DNA from: Candidatus Peribacteraceae bacterium
GTDB taxonomy: Bacteria; Patescibacteriota; Gracilibacteria; Peribacterales; Peribacteraceae
Length of the DNA stretch: 6,821 nucleotides
Direction of reading: 5' to 3'
NCBI GenBank assembly: GCA_013140485.1
Contig: JABFSS010000010.1
Coordinates: 1-6,821, forward strand
In this document: positions 1-5,817 of the stretch, in pieces
Position numbering within the stretch: the stretch's first letter is position 1
Layout: each line of letters begins with the position of its first letter
The notes under the pieces: model-generated
What the model saw: only the letters and a program-made list of their open reading frames with translations
Database searches by the model: none
What the model was told of the DNA's origin: nothing
Program-made: the position numbers and the translations under genes

Positions 1-744
1 GCGAAGACACTCTTCCCCGATGCCGCACTCGATCTCTATCCGAATTTCGACATGGTGTTCGACGCGCTCAAGAAAACGAACGGCGTCGCGCTCGTGCCGC
101 TGGAGAACAGTTTGCATGGATCCGTCGACGAAGTGCTGGACTTGATCCTCGAAACCGACACGCACGTGTGGCGGACCGACGAAATTTCCGTCCGGCAGGC
201 CATCGGCGCGCTCGACCGCACCAAAGTGAAGCGGGTCGCGAGCCATTCCCAGGCGCTCTCGCAGTGCCGGGAATACTTGCGCAAGGAATTCCTCACCGCG
301 GAACGGTTCCCCACGAGCAGCACCGTGATGGCGATCGATTTGGCTCTGAAAGATCCGTCCATCGCCGCCATCGGATCGCCGCAGACGATGAAGGAGCGCG
401 GCTTGCCGATTCTTGCCGAAGATATCCAGAGCAGGACGTCCAATACCACGCGCTTCGCCGTCGTCGCGAAAGAAGATCCTTTCCCCGGAAGCCCGAAGAC
501 GCAGATGAGCGTCGTGCTGCACCTGAAGAAGGACGACCGGCCAGGCTTGCTCCACGCGATGCTGACGCCATTCAAAGTCTACGACGTGAACATCACGCGC
601 ATCGAGAACCGACCGACCGGCGAGCGCCTGGGCGACTATCTGTTTTTTCTCGATTTCTTCGGCAACCGCGAGTCCCCCCGCGTCCAGAAAGTGCTCGACG
701 AAATCCGCGAGTACGCCGACATCCGGTTCCTGGGGGAATGGTAA
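1..744 (+). CDS. pheA: Prephenate dehydratase, 5' end cut off by the window
   Basis: Converts prephenate to phenylpyruvate with loss of water and CO2, the committed step to phenylalanine, in the cytoplasm. The frame is open from base 1, giving 247 visible residues; roughly the first 25-35 residues of the catalytic domain lie outside. Counting from the first codon, VPLENS is at 32-37, a SHSQALSQCREYL block at 81-93, and the catalytic Thr-Arg-Phe motif at 150-152 (NTTRF). A C-terminal ACT regulatory domain covers about 169-247, with PGLL at 181-184 and IENRP at 201-205, matching the family's GALV and ESRP phenylalanine-binding motifs with Asn in place of Ser. There is no chorismate mutase domain in the visible part, and the size suggests a monofunctional enzyme. 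The next gene is an aromatic/aspartate aminotransferase that could use its product. The ATG at 52 is internal to the domain and is not the start. Confidence 0.95.
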   Translation, partial: AKTLFPDAALDLYPNFDMVFDALKKTNGVALVPLENSLHGSVDEVLDLILETDTHVWRTDEISVRQAIGALDRTKVKRVASHSQALSQCREYLRKEFLTAERFPTSSTVMAIDLALKDPSIAAIGSPQTMKERGLPILAEDIQSRTSNTTRFAVVAKEDPFPGSPKTQMSVVLHLKKDDRPGLLHAMLTPFKVYDVNITRIENRPTGERLGDYLFFLDFFGNRESPRVQKVLDEIREYADIRFLGEW

Positions 745-745
745 G

Positions 746-768
746 CGCGAAATGCGCTGCGTTTCGCG
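746..768 (+). other. Stem-loop just after the pheA stop
   Basis: CGCGAAA (746-752) pairs perfectly with TTTCGCG (762-768) around a 9-nt loop, starting one base after the stop codon. It could stabilise the mRNA 3' end or contribute to termination. No T-run follows directly, so it is not a textbook intrinsic terminator. Confidence 0.4.
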
Positions 769-769
769 A

Positions 770-854
770 ATGGAAAATTGAAAATGGAAAATGTATAATC
801 CGAACACTTTCTGTTTTTATTTTCAATTTTCAATTCTCAATTTTCCATTTTTCA
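770..854. repeat. Inverted pair of 7-nt microrepeat arrays
   Basis: The left array is TGGAAAA, TTGAAAA, TGGAAAA (771-791). The right array, read on the minus strand from 854 down to 820, is TGAAAAA, TGGAAAA, TTGAGAA, TTGAAAA, TTGAAAA. The unit is therefore TKGAAAA with a 7-nt period. Bases 770-793 and 825-848 can pair at about 21 of 24 positions, with a loop of about 31 nt that contains a TATAAT box. The composition is far more AT-rich than the flanking genes. Any readthrough transcript from pheA would form a long A-U hairpin. The architecture matches the 8-nt pair at 2023-2092. Confidence 0.75.
771..799 (+). promoter_or_regulatory. Putative promoter of the aminotransferase gene
   Basis: A consensus -10 TATAAT lies at 794-799, with TGGAAA (771-776, four of six matches to TTGACA) 17 bp upstream. 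Transcription would start near 806, giving a leader of about 57 nt made mostly of the U-rich right microrepeat array and lacking a Shine-Dalgarno site. The promoter sits inside the inverted repeat, so a pheA readthrough hairpin and this promoter use the same DNA. The AT-rich setting makes a chance match possible. Confidence 0.5.
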
Positions 855-862
855 TCCCGCCA

Positions 863-2029
863 ATGACTCCTGCATCCTTCCTGACTCTTCCAGCGTCGAA
901 GCCCGACCCAATTTTCGCCGCTGCGAAAGCTGCGAAAGCCGCAGGACCGCAGGCGATCAACGGCACGATCGGCGTCTACATGGACGAAGACGGAAAACCG
1001 ATGGTCTTCCCCAGTGTCCGGTCGGCATTGGAAGACATTGCCAAGGAATTGACCCGCCGCAGTTACTCCTACCCGGCACTCACGGGACTCGCGGAGTACC
1101 GTACATCCGTTCATCATCTCCTCTTTGGTGACAGCGCTCCTCTCATCGCCTCCATCGCGAGTACGGGTGGGACCGGCGGAGTGTCATTGAACATACGGCT
1201 GGCGAAACTGATGGATCCGGCGATAACGCTGATCCTGCCGACACCCGCGTGGGCGAATCACGCTCCTCTTTGCCGCTCGGCGGGCATCACCACCGTCGAA
1301 GTTCCGTATCTTGAAGATGGACTGCCGAGCGTACGGGGCGTGATGGATGCGCTGCAACGCACGGCGGGCAATTGCTGTGTGCTCCTCCAAGTAGGCTGTC
1401 ACAATCCGCTGGGTTTGGATCTCTCCACTGCGCAGTGGAACGAAGTTCTGGCGGCGATGGCGAAGAAGCGCGCAATTGCGATTCTCGATTTCGCCTATCA
1501 GGGATTCGGCGGGACACCGGATGAGGACGCCGCCCCCGTCCGGCTGTTTGCCCAGAGTGACGTCCTGACGTTGATCACCTGGTCGGCATCCAAGAACCAC
1601 TCCATCTACAGCGAACGTACGGGTCTCGCCTGTGCGGTGGTGCCCGATGAGAAGACGCGGATCGAAGTCGAGGCACATTATTCGACACTCACACGCGGCA
1701 TTCACTCCGCGGCGGCGACCTTCGGGCAGTCCGTGGTCGCTCGCGTCCAATCCACGCATCGTGATCAGTGGCTGAAGGATGTTGCAGGCGCGCGGGAGAT
1801 GCTGGAGAAGAAGCGTGCCGTGTTGAAAGAAACTCTTCCTGCGAGTTTCCGAAAAGCGATCGACGGTCACGGCATGTTCGCGATGCTCCCACTCTCGGAA
1901 GAACAGGTCGACCGGCTCGCCACGGACGAGAAAGTCTTCATGACCCGGGACGGCAGGATCAATATTGCCGGGATACCGCTCAAGAGGATGGAGGAGCTGG
2001 CGGAGAAAATACAGAAATGCGCTCGTTAA
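863..2029 (+). CDS. Class I aspartate/aromatic aminotransferase (AspC/TyrB type)
   Basis: PLP-dependent transaminase moving an amino group between glutamate and aspartate or an aromatic 2-oxo acid, in the cytoplasm. The 388-residue protein follows subgroup Ia of fold type I: DPIF and INGTIGVYMDEDGKP near the N-terminus, YSYPALTGLAEYR at 68-80, GTGG at 103-106, W130 (stacking Trp), CHNPLG at 179-184 (usual HNPTG, with Leu for Thr), D209 and Y212 in LDFAYQGFG, Schiff-base lysine K244 in SASKNHSIYSERTG with R252, HGMF at 336-339, and R365 in GRINIAG for the substrate carboxylate. The ATG at 863 is chosen because family similarity begins right after it. An in-frame ATG at 791 would add 24 residues that merely translate the microrepeat. 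Following pheA, it may make phenylalanine from phenylpyruvate; aspartate specificity is equally possible. Its TAA stop lies inside the next repeat array. Confidence 0.92.
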   Translation: MTPASFLTLPASKPDPIFAAAKAAKAAGPQAINGTIGVYMDEDGKPMVFPSVRSALEDIAKELTRRSYSYPALTGLAEYRTSVHHLLFGDSAPLIASIASTGGTGGVSLNIRLAKLMDPAITLILPTPAWANHAPLCRSAGITTVEVPYLEDGLPSVRGVMDALQRTAGNCCVLLQVGCHNPLGLDLSTAQWNEVLAAMAKKRAIAILDFAYQGFGGTPDEDAAPVRLFAQSDVLTLITWSASKNHSIYSERTGLACAVVPDEKTRIEVEAHYSTLTRGIHSAAATFGQSVVARVQSTHRDQWLKDVAGAREMLEKKRAVLKETLPASFRKAIDGHGMFAMLPLSEEQVDRLATDEKVFMTRDGRINIAGIPLKRMEELAEKIQKCAR

Positions 2030-2092
2030 CTTGTTAATTCGTTAACTCGTGCGACATCATACGAATTAACCAGTTAACGAATTAACGAAACC
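2023..2092. repeat. Inverted pair of 8-nt microrepeat arrays overlapping a stop codon
   Basis: The left array is TCGTTAAC, TTGTTAAT, TCGTTAAC, TCGT (2023-2050). The right array is ACGAATTA, ACCAGTTA, ACGAATTA, ACGA (2061-2088). In phase, the unit is CGTTAAYT, with C and T alternating between units. A perfect 15-bp inverted repeat joins 2033-2047 with 2072-2086. A second register pairs 2033-2042 with 2061-2070 over 10 bp, so the transcript could switch between hairpins. The TAA stop of the aminotransferase (2027-2029) is part of the first unit. The structure fills most of the 89-bp gap before rsmA and may end or protect the upstream transcript. Confidence 0.8.
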
Positions 2093-2106
2093 ACGGTAAG
2101 CCAGAG

Positions 2107-2118
2107 TATGCTTTCTCC
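2107..2118 (+). promoter_or_regulatory. Putative -10 box for a leaderless rsmA transcript
   Basis: TATGCT (2107-2112) is followed by six bases (TTCTCC) and then the rsmA ATG at 2119. This spacing would put the transcription start at the A of the start codon. No Shine-Dalgarno site and no convincing -35 box are seen. The same arrangement precedes the lipoprotein gene and, nearly, the methyltransferase gene. Confidence 0.45.
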
Positions 2119-2940
2119 ATGGAATCGCTGCGCGAACGGGTATTTTCGTTTCTCCGCCACCGAAACATCCGCCTCAACACGGATCTCGGCCAGCATTTTC
2201 TCGTCGACGAGGAGATTCTCCGGACGATTGTAACGACCGCCGATATCAAACCGGATGATCATGTTGTGGAAATCGGTCCGGGCATCGGTATTTTGACGAG
2301 TGAGTTGCTGATGCATGCGGGAGAAGTCACGGCGATCGAGCTGGATGACCGGATGATCCCGTTGATCAAAGATTTCCTGCCGCCGAAGAGCAAACGCGTC
2401 ACGCAGACGTTCACGGTGATCCGCGGGAACGCCCTCCAAGAAAGTTTTCCGTCCACACCGTACAAAATCGTCGCCAATATTCCGTATCACATCACCTCTC
2501 CCCTGCTCCGGCACGCGTTTCTAGAGTCACCGACCTCGCCGACGACGATGACGCTGCTGATTCAGCGCGAAGTAGCCGAGAAAATTTGTGACGATGAGCA
2601 CGCAGGCATCCTCACGATCATGGTGAAGCTCTTCGGAACACCAAAGATCATCTGCACAGTCCCGCCCACCGCGTTCATCCCTGCGCCTGCCGTTGATTCC
2701 GCTGTCTTGCACATCATCTCGCATGCAAAACCCCTCGCCGACCGTCCGACCATCGATCAAATCCTGAAACTTCTGAAAATTTCCTTCGCCGGAAAACGAA
2801 AAATGCTCCGCAACACGTTTGGCAATCTGGAGAATGGGATGGACCTGCTTGCGAAGGCCGGGATTGATCCAAAGAGGAGGCCGGAGACGTTGAGTGTGGA
2901 GGAGTGGATAGAATTAGCCCGCCGTTCCACACCCCTATAG
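2119..2940 (+). CDS. rsmA: 16S rRNA (adenine1518-N6/adenine1519-N6)-dimethyltransferase
   Basis: Uses S-adenosylmethionine to dimethylate two adjacent adenines in the 3' terminal helix of 16S rRNA during late assembly of the small ribosomal subunit. The 273-residue length is normal for RsmA/KsgA. Visible motifs, in order: LGQHFLVD (23-30, usually LGQNFL), SAM-binding motif I EIGPGIG (51-57), AIELD (72-76), catalytic motif IV NIPY (120-123, a variant of NLPY), QREVAEKI (149-156), FIPAPAVDSAV (186-196) and the C-terminal FAGKRKMLRNTF (223-234), followed by a PKRRPETLSVEEWIEL tail (251-266). The ATG at 2119 is the first plausible start and gives a typical N-terminus. The gene sits between an amino-acid enzyme and comEC with its own likely promoter, so a shared operon is not needed. 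The stop is TAG. Confidence 0.96.
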   Translation: MESLRERVFSFLRHRNIRLNTDLGQHFLVDEEILRTIVTTADIKPDDHVVEIGPGIGILTSELLMHAGEVTAIELDDRMIPLIKDFLPPKSKRVTQTFTVIRGNALQESFPSTPYKIVANIPYHITSPLLRHAFLESPTSPTTMTLLIQREVAEKICDDEHAGILTIMVKLFGTPKIICTVPPTAFIPAPAVDSAVLHIISHAKPLADRPTIDQILKLLKISFAGKRKMLRNTFGNLENGMDLLAKAGIDPKRRPETLSVEEWIELARRSTPL

Positions 2941-3043
2941 AACGCCATTCATGGCTTATTGAAGAGGAAAAGTCGGAACATCAAAAAGAATCTCTTTTGA
3001 GGGGTCTTCCGCAGCCGCCGGCACCGGCAGAGGCTGGTGTGCT
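2941..3043. other. rsmA-comEC intergenic gap with no clear element
   Basis: These 103 bases hold no recognisable gene and none of the microrepeat arrays seen after pheA and the aminotransferase. Weak pairing is possible between GAAGA..AAAAG (2961-2972) and CTTTT..TCTTC (2994-3008). No T-run or convincing promoter was found, so comEC may be reached by readthrough from rsmA. Confidence 0.5.
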
Positions 3044-4576
3044 ATGCGCCCTTCGCATATTTCCTATGCCTTCCTCGGCAGCTTCCTTACTGCGGTGTTC
3101 GCGTTGCGGTGGTGGCAGGCATCAACATACCCATGGCAATTCTTTCTGGTCCTTGGACTCTTTGGAATCCTTGGAATCCTCGCCGCGCGCCGAAGACATG
3201 CCCTGATTTTGCTAGCGATGGTATTCGGAACATCCGCCGCTCTCTGGACCGTCTCCCGCACAACCCACATCCCCTCTCCGGAAACCATCGACACGTACGT
3301 CAGCGCCGACGAGATCGCGATCAAGGGGGTCATCGCCGACGATCCCGATCGCCGTGCGCTCAAGACGAACTACATCGTCGAAGCGGAACTGCTCAAGAAC
3401 GGCACGCAGACGATTCCTGTCCATGGCCGCGTGCTGATGACCGTGCGGATCGGCAATCCTCTGCTGGACTACGGCGACGTGATCGTCGCGCAGGGTGTGC
3501 TGGAGCAGCCGGAGAATACTGACGACTTCCGGTACGACCGATATTTGAGCTTGAAAAGCGTCTACAGCCTTATCAATGATCCGATGATTGAGCGGACTGG
3601 CGAGAATCGTGGGAATTTCATCCTCAGAGCGATCTACCGCTTCAAGAGATCACTGGAAAACCGCATTACACTTCTTCTCCCCGAGCCCCACGCATCGCTC
3701 CTCGCGGGATTGCTGCTCGGATCACGGGGAAGCATGCCCGACGATCTCACGCAGGACTTCAAAAACACCGGGCTGACGCACATCGTCGCGATTTCGGGCT
3801 TCAATATCACCCTGCTTATCACCGTCATGGGCACGCTGCTCTTCTGGCTGCCGCTCAAGTGGCGATTTTGGCCGTCGGTGATTCTGATCGCGGGCTTTAC
3901 ACTCCTGACCGGAGCATCCGCATCCGCAGTGCGCGCTGCCATGATGGGGATTTTGGGACTTCTTGCGTTGCAACTCAACCGGATGCAGACGACACGGCTC
4001 ACCGTCCTCTGGTCGGCGTTCTTCATGCTCGCATGGAACCCGAAGCAACTCTGGTACGACGCGGGTTTCCAACTCTCGTTCCTCGCACTGATCGGCGTAC
4101 TGGAGATTTCGCCGCTGCTGAAGCCGTATCTGCGCCGCGTGCCGGAATTCCTGGGCATTCAGGAATCGTTCTGCCTGACGCTCTCGGCGCAGATGATCGC
4201 CTCGCCGTGGATTCTCTTCCTGTTCGGACAATTCAGCGTCATTGCGCCCGTCAGCAATCTGCTTGCGCCGCCGGCGGTCCCATACGCGATGCTTCTTGGA
4301 ACTCTGTCGCTGCTGCTCGGATGGATCTGGATGCCGCTGGGAAAAATCATGGCGGCCATCGCGTGGCTGCCGCTGCAGTGGATTACGAGTGTCGCCCATC
4401 TCCTGAGTTCCCTGCCATACGCGTCACTCGACTTGCCCGGCCTCTCCACGTTCTGGATCGTTCTCTACTACGGATGCATGACGCTCTGGGTCACCACTCA
4501 TACCGGCGAATCGTCTTCTTCCCCATCCATCCCGGCAGCGCCGTCATTTCGACCGGCTGCCGCCGCGGGAAGGTGA
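3044..4576 (+). CDS. comEC: ComEC/Rec2-family DNA uptake channel protein, lacking the C-terminal hydrolase domain
   Basis: Inner-membrane protein that carries single-stranded DNA into the cytoplasm during natural transformation. Of 510 residues, 1-70 hold two or three hydrophobic segments, about 80-180 form the soluble OB-like DUF4131 region, and about 216-485 form the polytopic Competence domain. That domain contains the hallmark AGLLLGSRGSMPDD (221-234), GLTHIVAISGFNI (243-255), and TGASASAVRAAMMG (289-302). Full-length ComEC proteins of about 750 residues carry a metallo-beta-lactamase-like domain after the last membrane segment; here the protein stops soon after LSTFWIVLYYGCMTLWV (467-483). 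The final tail (484-510) is low-complexity, rich in Ser, Pro and Ala. An AGAGG at 3029-3033, 10 nt before the ATG, is a possible ribosome site. The 3' end overlaps the convergent methyltransferase gene by 86 bp. Family assignment is firm; a role in DNA uptake here is inferred, as no other competence gene is in view. Confidence 0.93.
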   Translation: MRPSHISYAFLGSFLTAVFALRWWQASTYPWQFFLVLGLFGILGILAARRRHALILLAMVFGTSAALWTVSRTTHIPSPETIDTYVSADEIAIKGVIADDPDRRALKTNYIVEAELLKNGTQTIPVHGRVLMTVRIGNPLLDYGDVIVAQGVLEQPENTDDFRYDRYLSLKSVYSLINDPMIERTGENRGNFILRAIYRFKRSLENRITLLLPEPHASLLAGLLLGSRGSMPDDLTQDFKNTGLTHIVAISGFNITLLITVMGTLLFWLPLKWRFWPSVILIAGFTLLTGASASAVRAAMMGILGLLALQLNRMQTTRLTVLWSAFFMLAWNPKQLWYDAGFQLSFLALIGVLEISPLLKPYLRRVPEFLGIQESFCLTLSAQMIASPWILFLFGQFSVIAPVSNLLAPPAVPYAMLLGTLSLLLGWIWMPLGKIMAAIAWLPLQWITSVAHLLSSLPYASLDLPGLSTFWIVLYYGCMTLWVTTHTGESSSSPSIPAAPSFRPAAAAGR

Positions 4577-5027
4577 ACGCGTGGGAAATGACGACGGTTC
4601 CCGGTTTCAGTTCCCGGTCGAATTTGTCTTCGAGCTTCGCCATCACCGCAGGCGAGAGGTACAGGAAGATCACATCCGTTCTGCTCATGTCGTGGTCAAA
4701 AGCGTTTCCCCGAATAAACCGTATCCTTATGCCGCTCAAAAAGATGTTGAGCTTACCCAGCAGCCACACGGTCGGCGCGAGCTCGATGCCCGTCGCATCG
4801 ATCGACGGATGTTTGCGCTTCGCTTCGATGAGGACCCGCCCGTTGCCGGCCCCGATGTCCATGACGTTCTCCGTGCCGCGCAACCGCGCAAGATCCACCA
4901 TGGCGCGCGCGACGGGATGCGGCGTCGGGACGTAGGGAACGCCGGCGATGAATCCGTACACGCTCGTCACCATCATGCCGATGATGAGCAACATCGTGAA
5001 GATGATGACAAGGTCGACGGGGAGCAT
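4491..5027 (-). CDS. Membrane-anchored class I SAM methyltransferase, FAM173/ATPSCKMT-like
   Basis: A 178-residue protein with an N-terminal transmembrane helix (about 4-29) followed by a small Rossmann-fold methyltransferase domain. Seen directly: PYVPTP (31-36), motif I MDIGAGNGRVLIEA (56-69), acidic GIEL (80-83) for the SAM ribose, RGNAFD (106-111), and LYLSPAVMAKLEDKF (122-136) then LKPGTVVISHAFTFP (140-154). This order resembles bacterial relatives of the FAM173 lysine methyltransferases, whose human members are mitochondrial and act on ATP synthase c subunit and the ADP/ATP carrier, also with an N-terminal membrane segment. The true substrate here is unknown; a membrane-associated protein is a reasonable guess. 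The ATG at 5027 directly precedes the membrane helix. The gene diverges from the lipoprotein gene and overlaps comEC at its 3' end. Its TGA stop at 4491-4493 leaves a natural C-terminus. Confidence 0.85.
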   Translation of the reverse strand: MLPVDLVIIFTMLLIIGMMVTSVYGFIAGVPYVPTPHPVARAMVDLARLRGTENVMDIGAGNGRVLIEAKRKHPSIDATGIELAPTVWLLGKLNIFLSGIRIRFIRGNAFDHDMSRTDVIFLYLSPAVMAKLEDKFDRELKPGTVVISHAFTFPRRQPVEMTALPGWMGKKTIRRYEW

Positions 5028-5040
5028 GGAGAAAATACTA
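5028..5040 (-). promoter_or_regulatory. Putative -10 box for the methyltransferase gene
   Basis: On the minus strand TAGTAT (5040-5035) is followed by seven bases, TTTCTCC, and then the ATG. A transcript from it would be leaderless or nearly so. The ten bases TTTCTCCATG match those at the rsmA start exactly. No clear -35 box was found. Confidence 0.4.
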
Positions 5041-5049
5041 ACAGAACGG

Positions 5050-5078
5050 TTGGGTTTCGTGCATGCAAAAGATACACT
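5050..5078 (+). promoter_or_regulatory. Putative promoter of the lipoprotein gene, leaderless
   Basis: TACACT (5073-5078) lies six bases before the ATG at 5085, and TTGGGT (5050-5055), which keeps the TTG of the -35 consensus, lies 17 bp upstream. The start of transcription would fall at the start codon. There is no purine-rich ribosome site. It shares a 57-bp divergent region with the methyltransferase promoter. Confidence 0.45.
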
Positions 5079-5084
5079 GTCCCC

Positions 5085-5774
5085 ATGCGATCACGACTTC
5101 TCACGCCGCTGCTCTGCCTGGTGATGCTCTCGGCCTGCGGCAAACCGACCGTTCCTCCACCGGTGCAACCTCCGCCGAAGGGTCCGGCGGTCACGACGGT
5201 CCTGAGTTACGACTTGGTGCTCGATCTTGCGAAGGAGGGCAATCACGACGCGGAATTCGAACTCGGCGCCATGTTTCACGACGGCGACGGCGTGGAACAG
5301 GACTACGCGCAGGCATTGCCGTGGTACCGGAAAGCCGCGAATGCCGGAAATCGCCAAGCCATGTTCAATCTGGGAATGATGTATAAGAACGGCGAAGGCG
5401 TGTCGGCCGACCCCGCGGCGGCGCGAGGCTGGTTCGTCCGCGCATCGGATGCGGGCGACGTCCGCGCGGCGCAGCAACTCGGCACAATGGCCTACGAAGC
5501 CAAAGACTTCGCCAAAGCGCTGCAATACTTTCTGAAAGCGGCCAAAGGCGAACTCCCCGAAGCGCAGCTGAACGCGGGAGTGATGTACGTCCGTGGCGAA
5601 GGCGTTCCCGCACAGGACGTCATCGAGGGATACGCGTGGCTGACGCTTGCGAAAGAGAACGGCAATGCGCGGGCGGCCTCGATGCTGGAGAGTCTTTTGG
5701 AAAAGATGACGGCGGAGGAGAAGACGGCAGGCGAGGCGCGGCTGGAAGCGGTGAGGAAGGAGATTAAAAAATAG
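5085..5774 (+). CDS. Sel1-repeat (TPR-like) lipoprotein
   Basis: An exported 229-residue protein anchored to a membrane by a lipid. Residues 1-17 form a signal peptide (Arg at 2 and 4, then a Leu-rich core) ending in the lipobox LSAC, with the lipidated Cys at 18. A Pro-rich linker (21-34) leads to four Sel1 helical-hairpin repeats: about 53-88, 89-124, 125-156 and 157-193, with the signature LGxMxxxGxGV seen in repeats 1, 2 and 4. Repeat 3 is shorter (EAKDFAKALQYFLKAAKGE) and lacks the glycine loop, so it is closer to a plain TPR. A charged helix (about 205-229) ends the protein. Sel1 proteins usually act as protein-interaction scaffolds in envelope or signalling complexes; the partner here is unknown. 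The start at 5085 is fixed by the signal peptide; the frame is open further upstream to 4581, but those residues are the antisense of the methyltransferase gene. Confidence 0.9.
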   Translation: MRSRLLTPLLCLVMLSACGKPTVPPPVQPPPKGPAVTTVLSYDLVLDLAKEGNHDAEFELGAMFHDGDGVEQDYAQALPWYRKAANAGNRQAMFNLGMMYKNGEGVSADPAAARGWFVRASDAGDVRAAQQLGTMAYEAKDFAKALQYFLKAAKGELPEAQLNAGVMYVRGEGVPAQDVIEGYAWLTLAKENGNARAASMLESLLEKMTAEEKTAGEARLEAVRKEIKK

Positions 5775-5791
5775 CAGGAATGCCCCTGGTT

Positions 5792-5817
5792 CGATCCCTC
5801 GTTACGATCCCTCGTAC
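5792..5817 (+). repeat. 13-nt tandem duplication at the edge of repeat copy A
   Basis: CGATCCCTCGTTA (5792-5804) is followed directly by CGATCCCTCGTAC (5805-5817). They differ only at the last two bases. The second unit is the outer flank of repeat copy A, so its edge appears to have been duplicated by slippage or left by a second, deleted copy. Confidence 0.75.

Noticed and set aside
791..862. In-frame upstream ATG extending the aminotransferase by 24 residues
   Set aside because: The added residues only translate the AT-rich 7-nt microrepeat, and the ATG overlaps the TATAAT box. Family similarity begins just after 863.
1184..1870. Long open frame antisense to the aminotransferase (228 codons)
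   Set aside because: No domain, biased Arg-rich composition and complete overlap with a well-supported gene.
3162..3179. Tandem TTGGAATCC repeat
   Set aside because: It encodes a Gly-Ile-Leu repeat in a comEC membrane helix, so the hydrophobic coding need explains it.
4147..4166. 7-bp inverted repeat ATTCCTG/CAGGAAT
   Set aside because: It lies within the comEC coding region, has no T-run and is short enough to arise by chance.
3722..4399. Long open frame antisense to comEC (225 codons)
   Set aside because: Its translation is Arg/Glu/Gln/His-rich with no recognisable domain. The sense strand has clear ComEC motifs throughout.
4574..4576. TGA read as glycine, as in some candidate phyla (code 25)
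   Set aside because: TGA ends both comEC and the methyltransferase at sensible points, and no gene in the window has an internal TGA.
3859..5084. Long plus-strand frames through comEC and across the methyltransferase gene (3859-4935 and 4581-5084)
   Set aside because: They lie out of frame or antisense to genes with clear motifs. The 4581 frame becomes real only from 5085, where the lipoprotein signal peptide starts.
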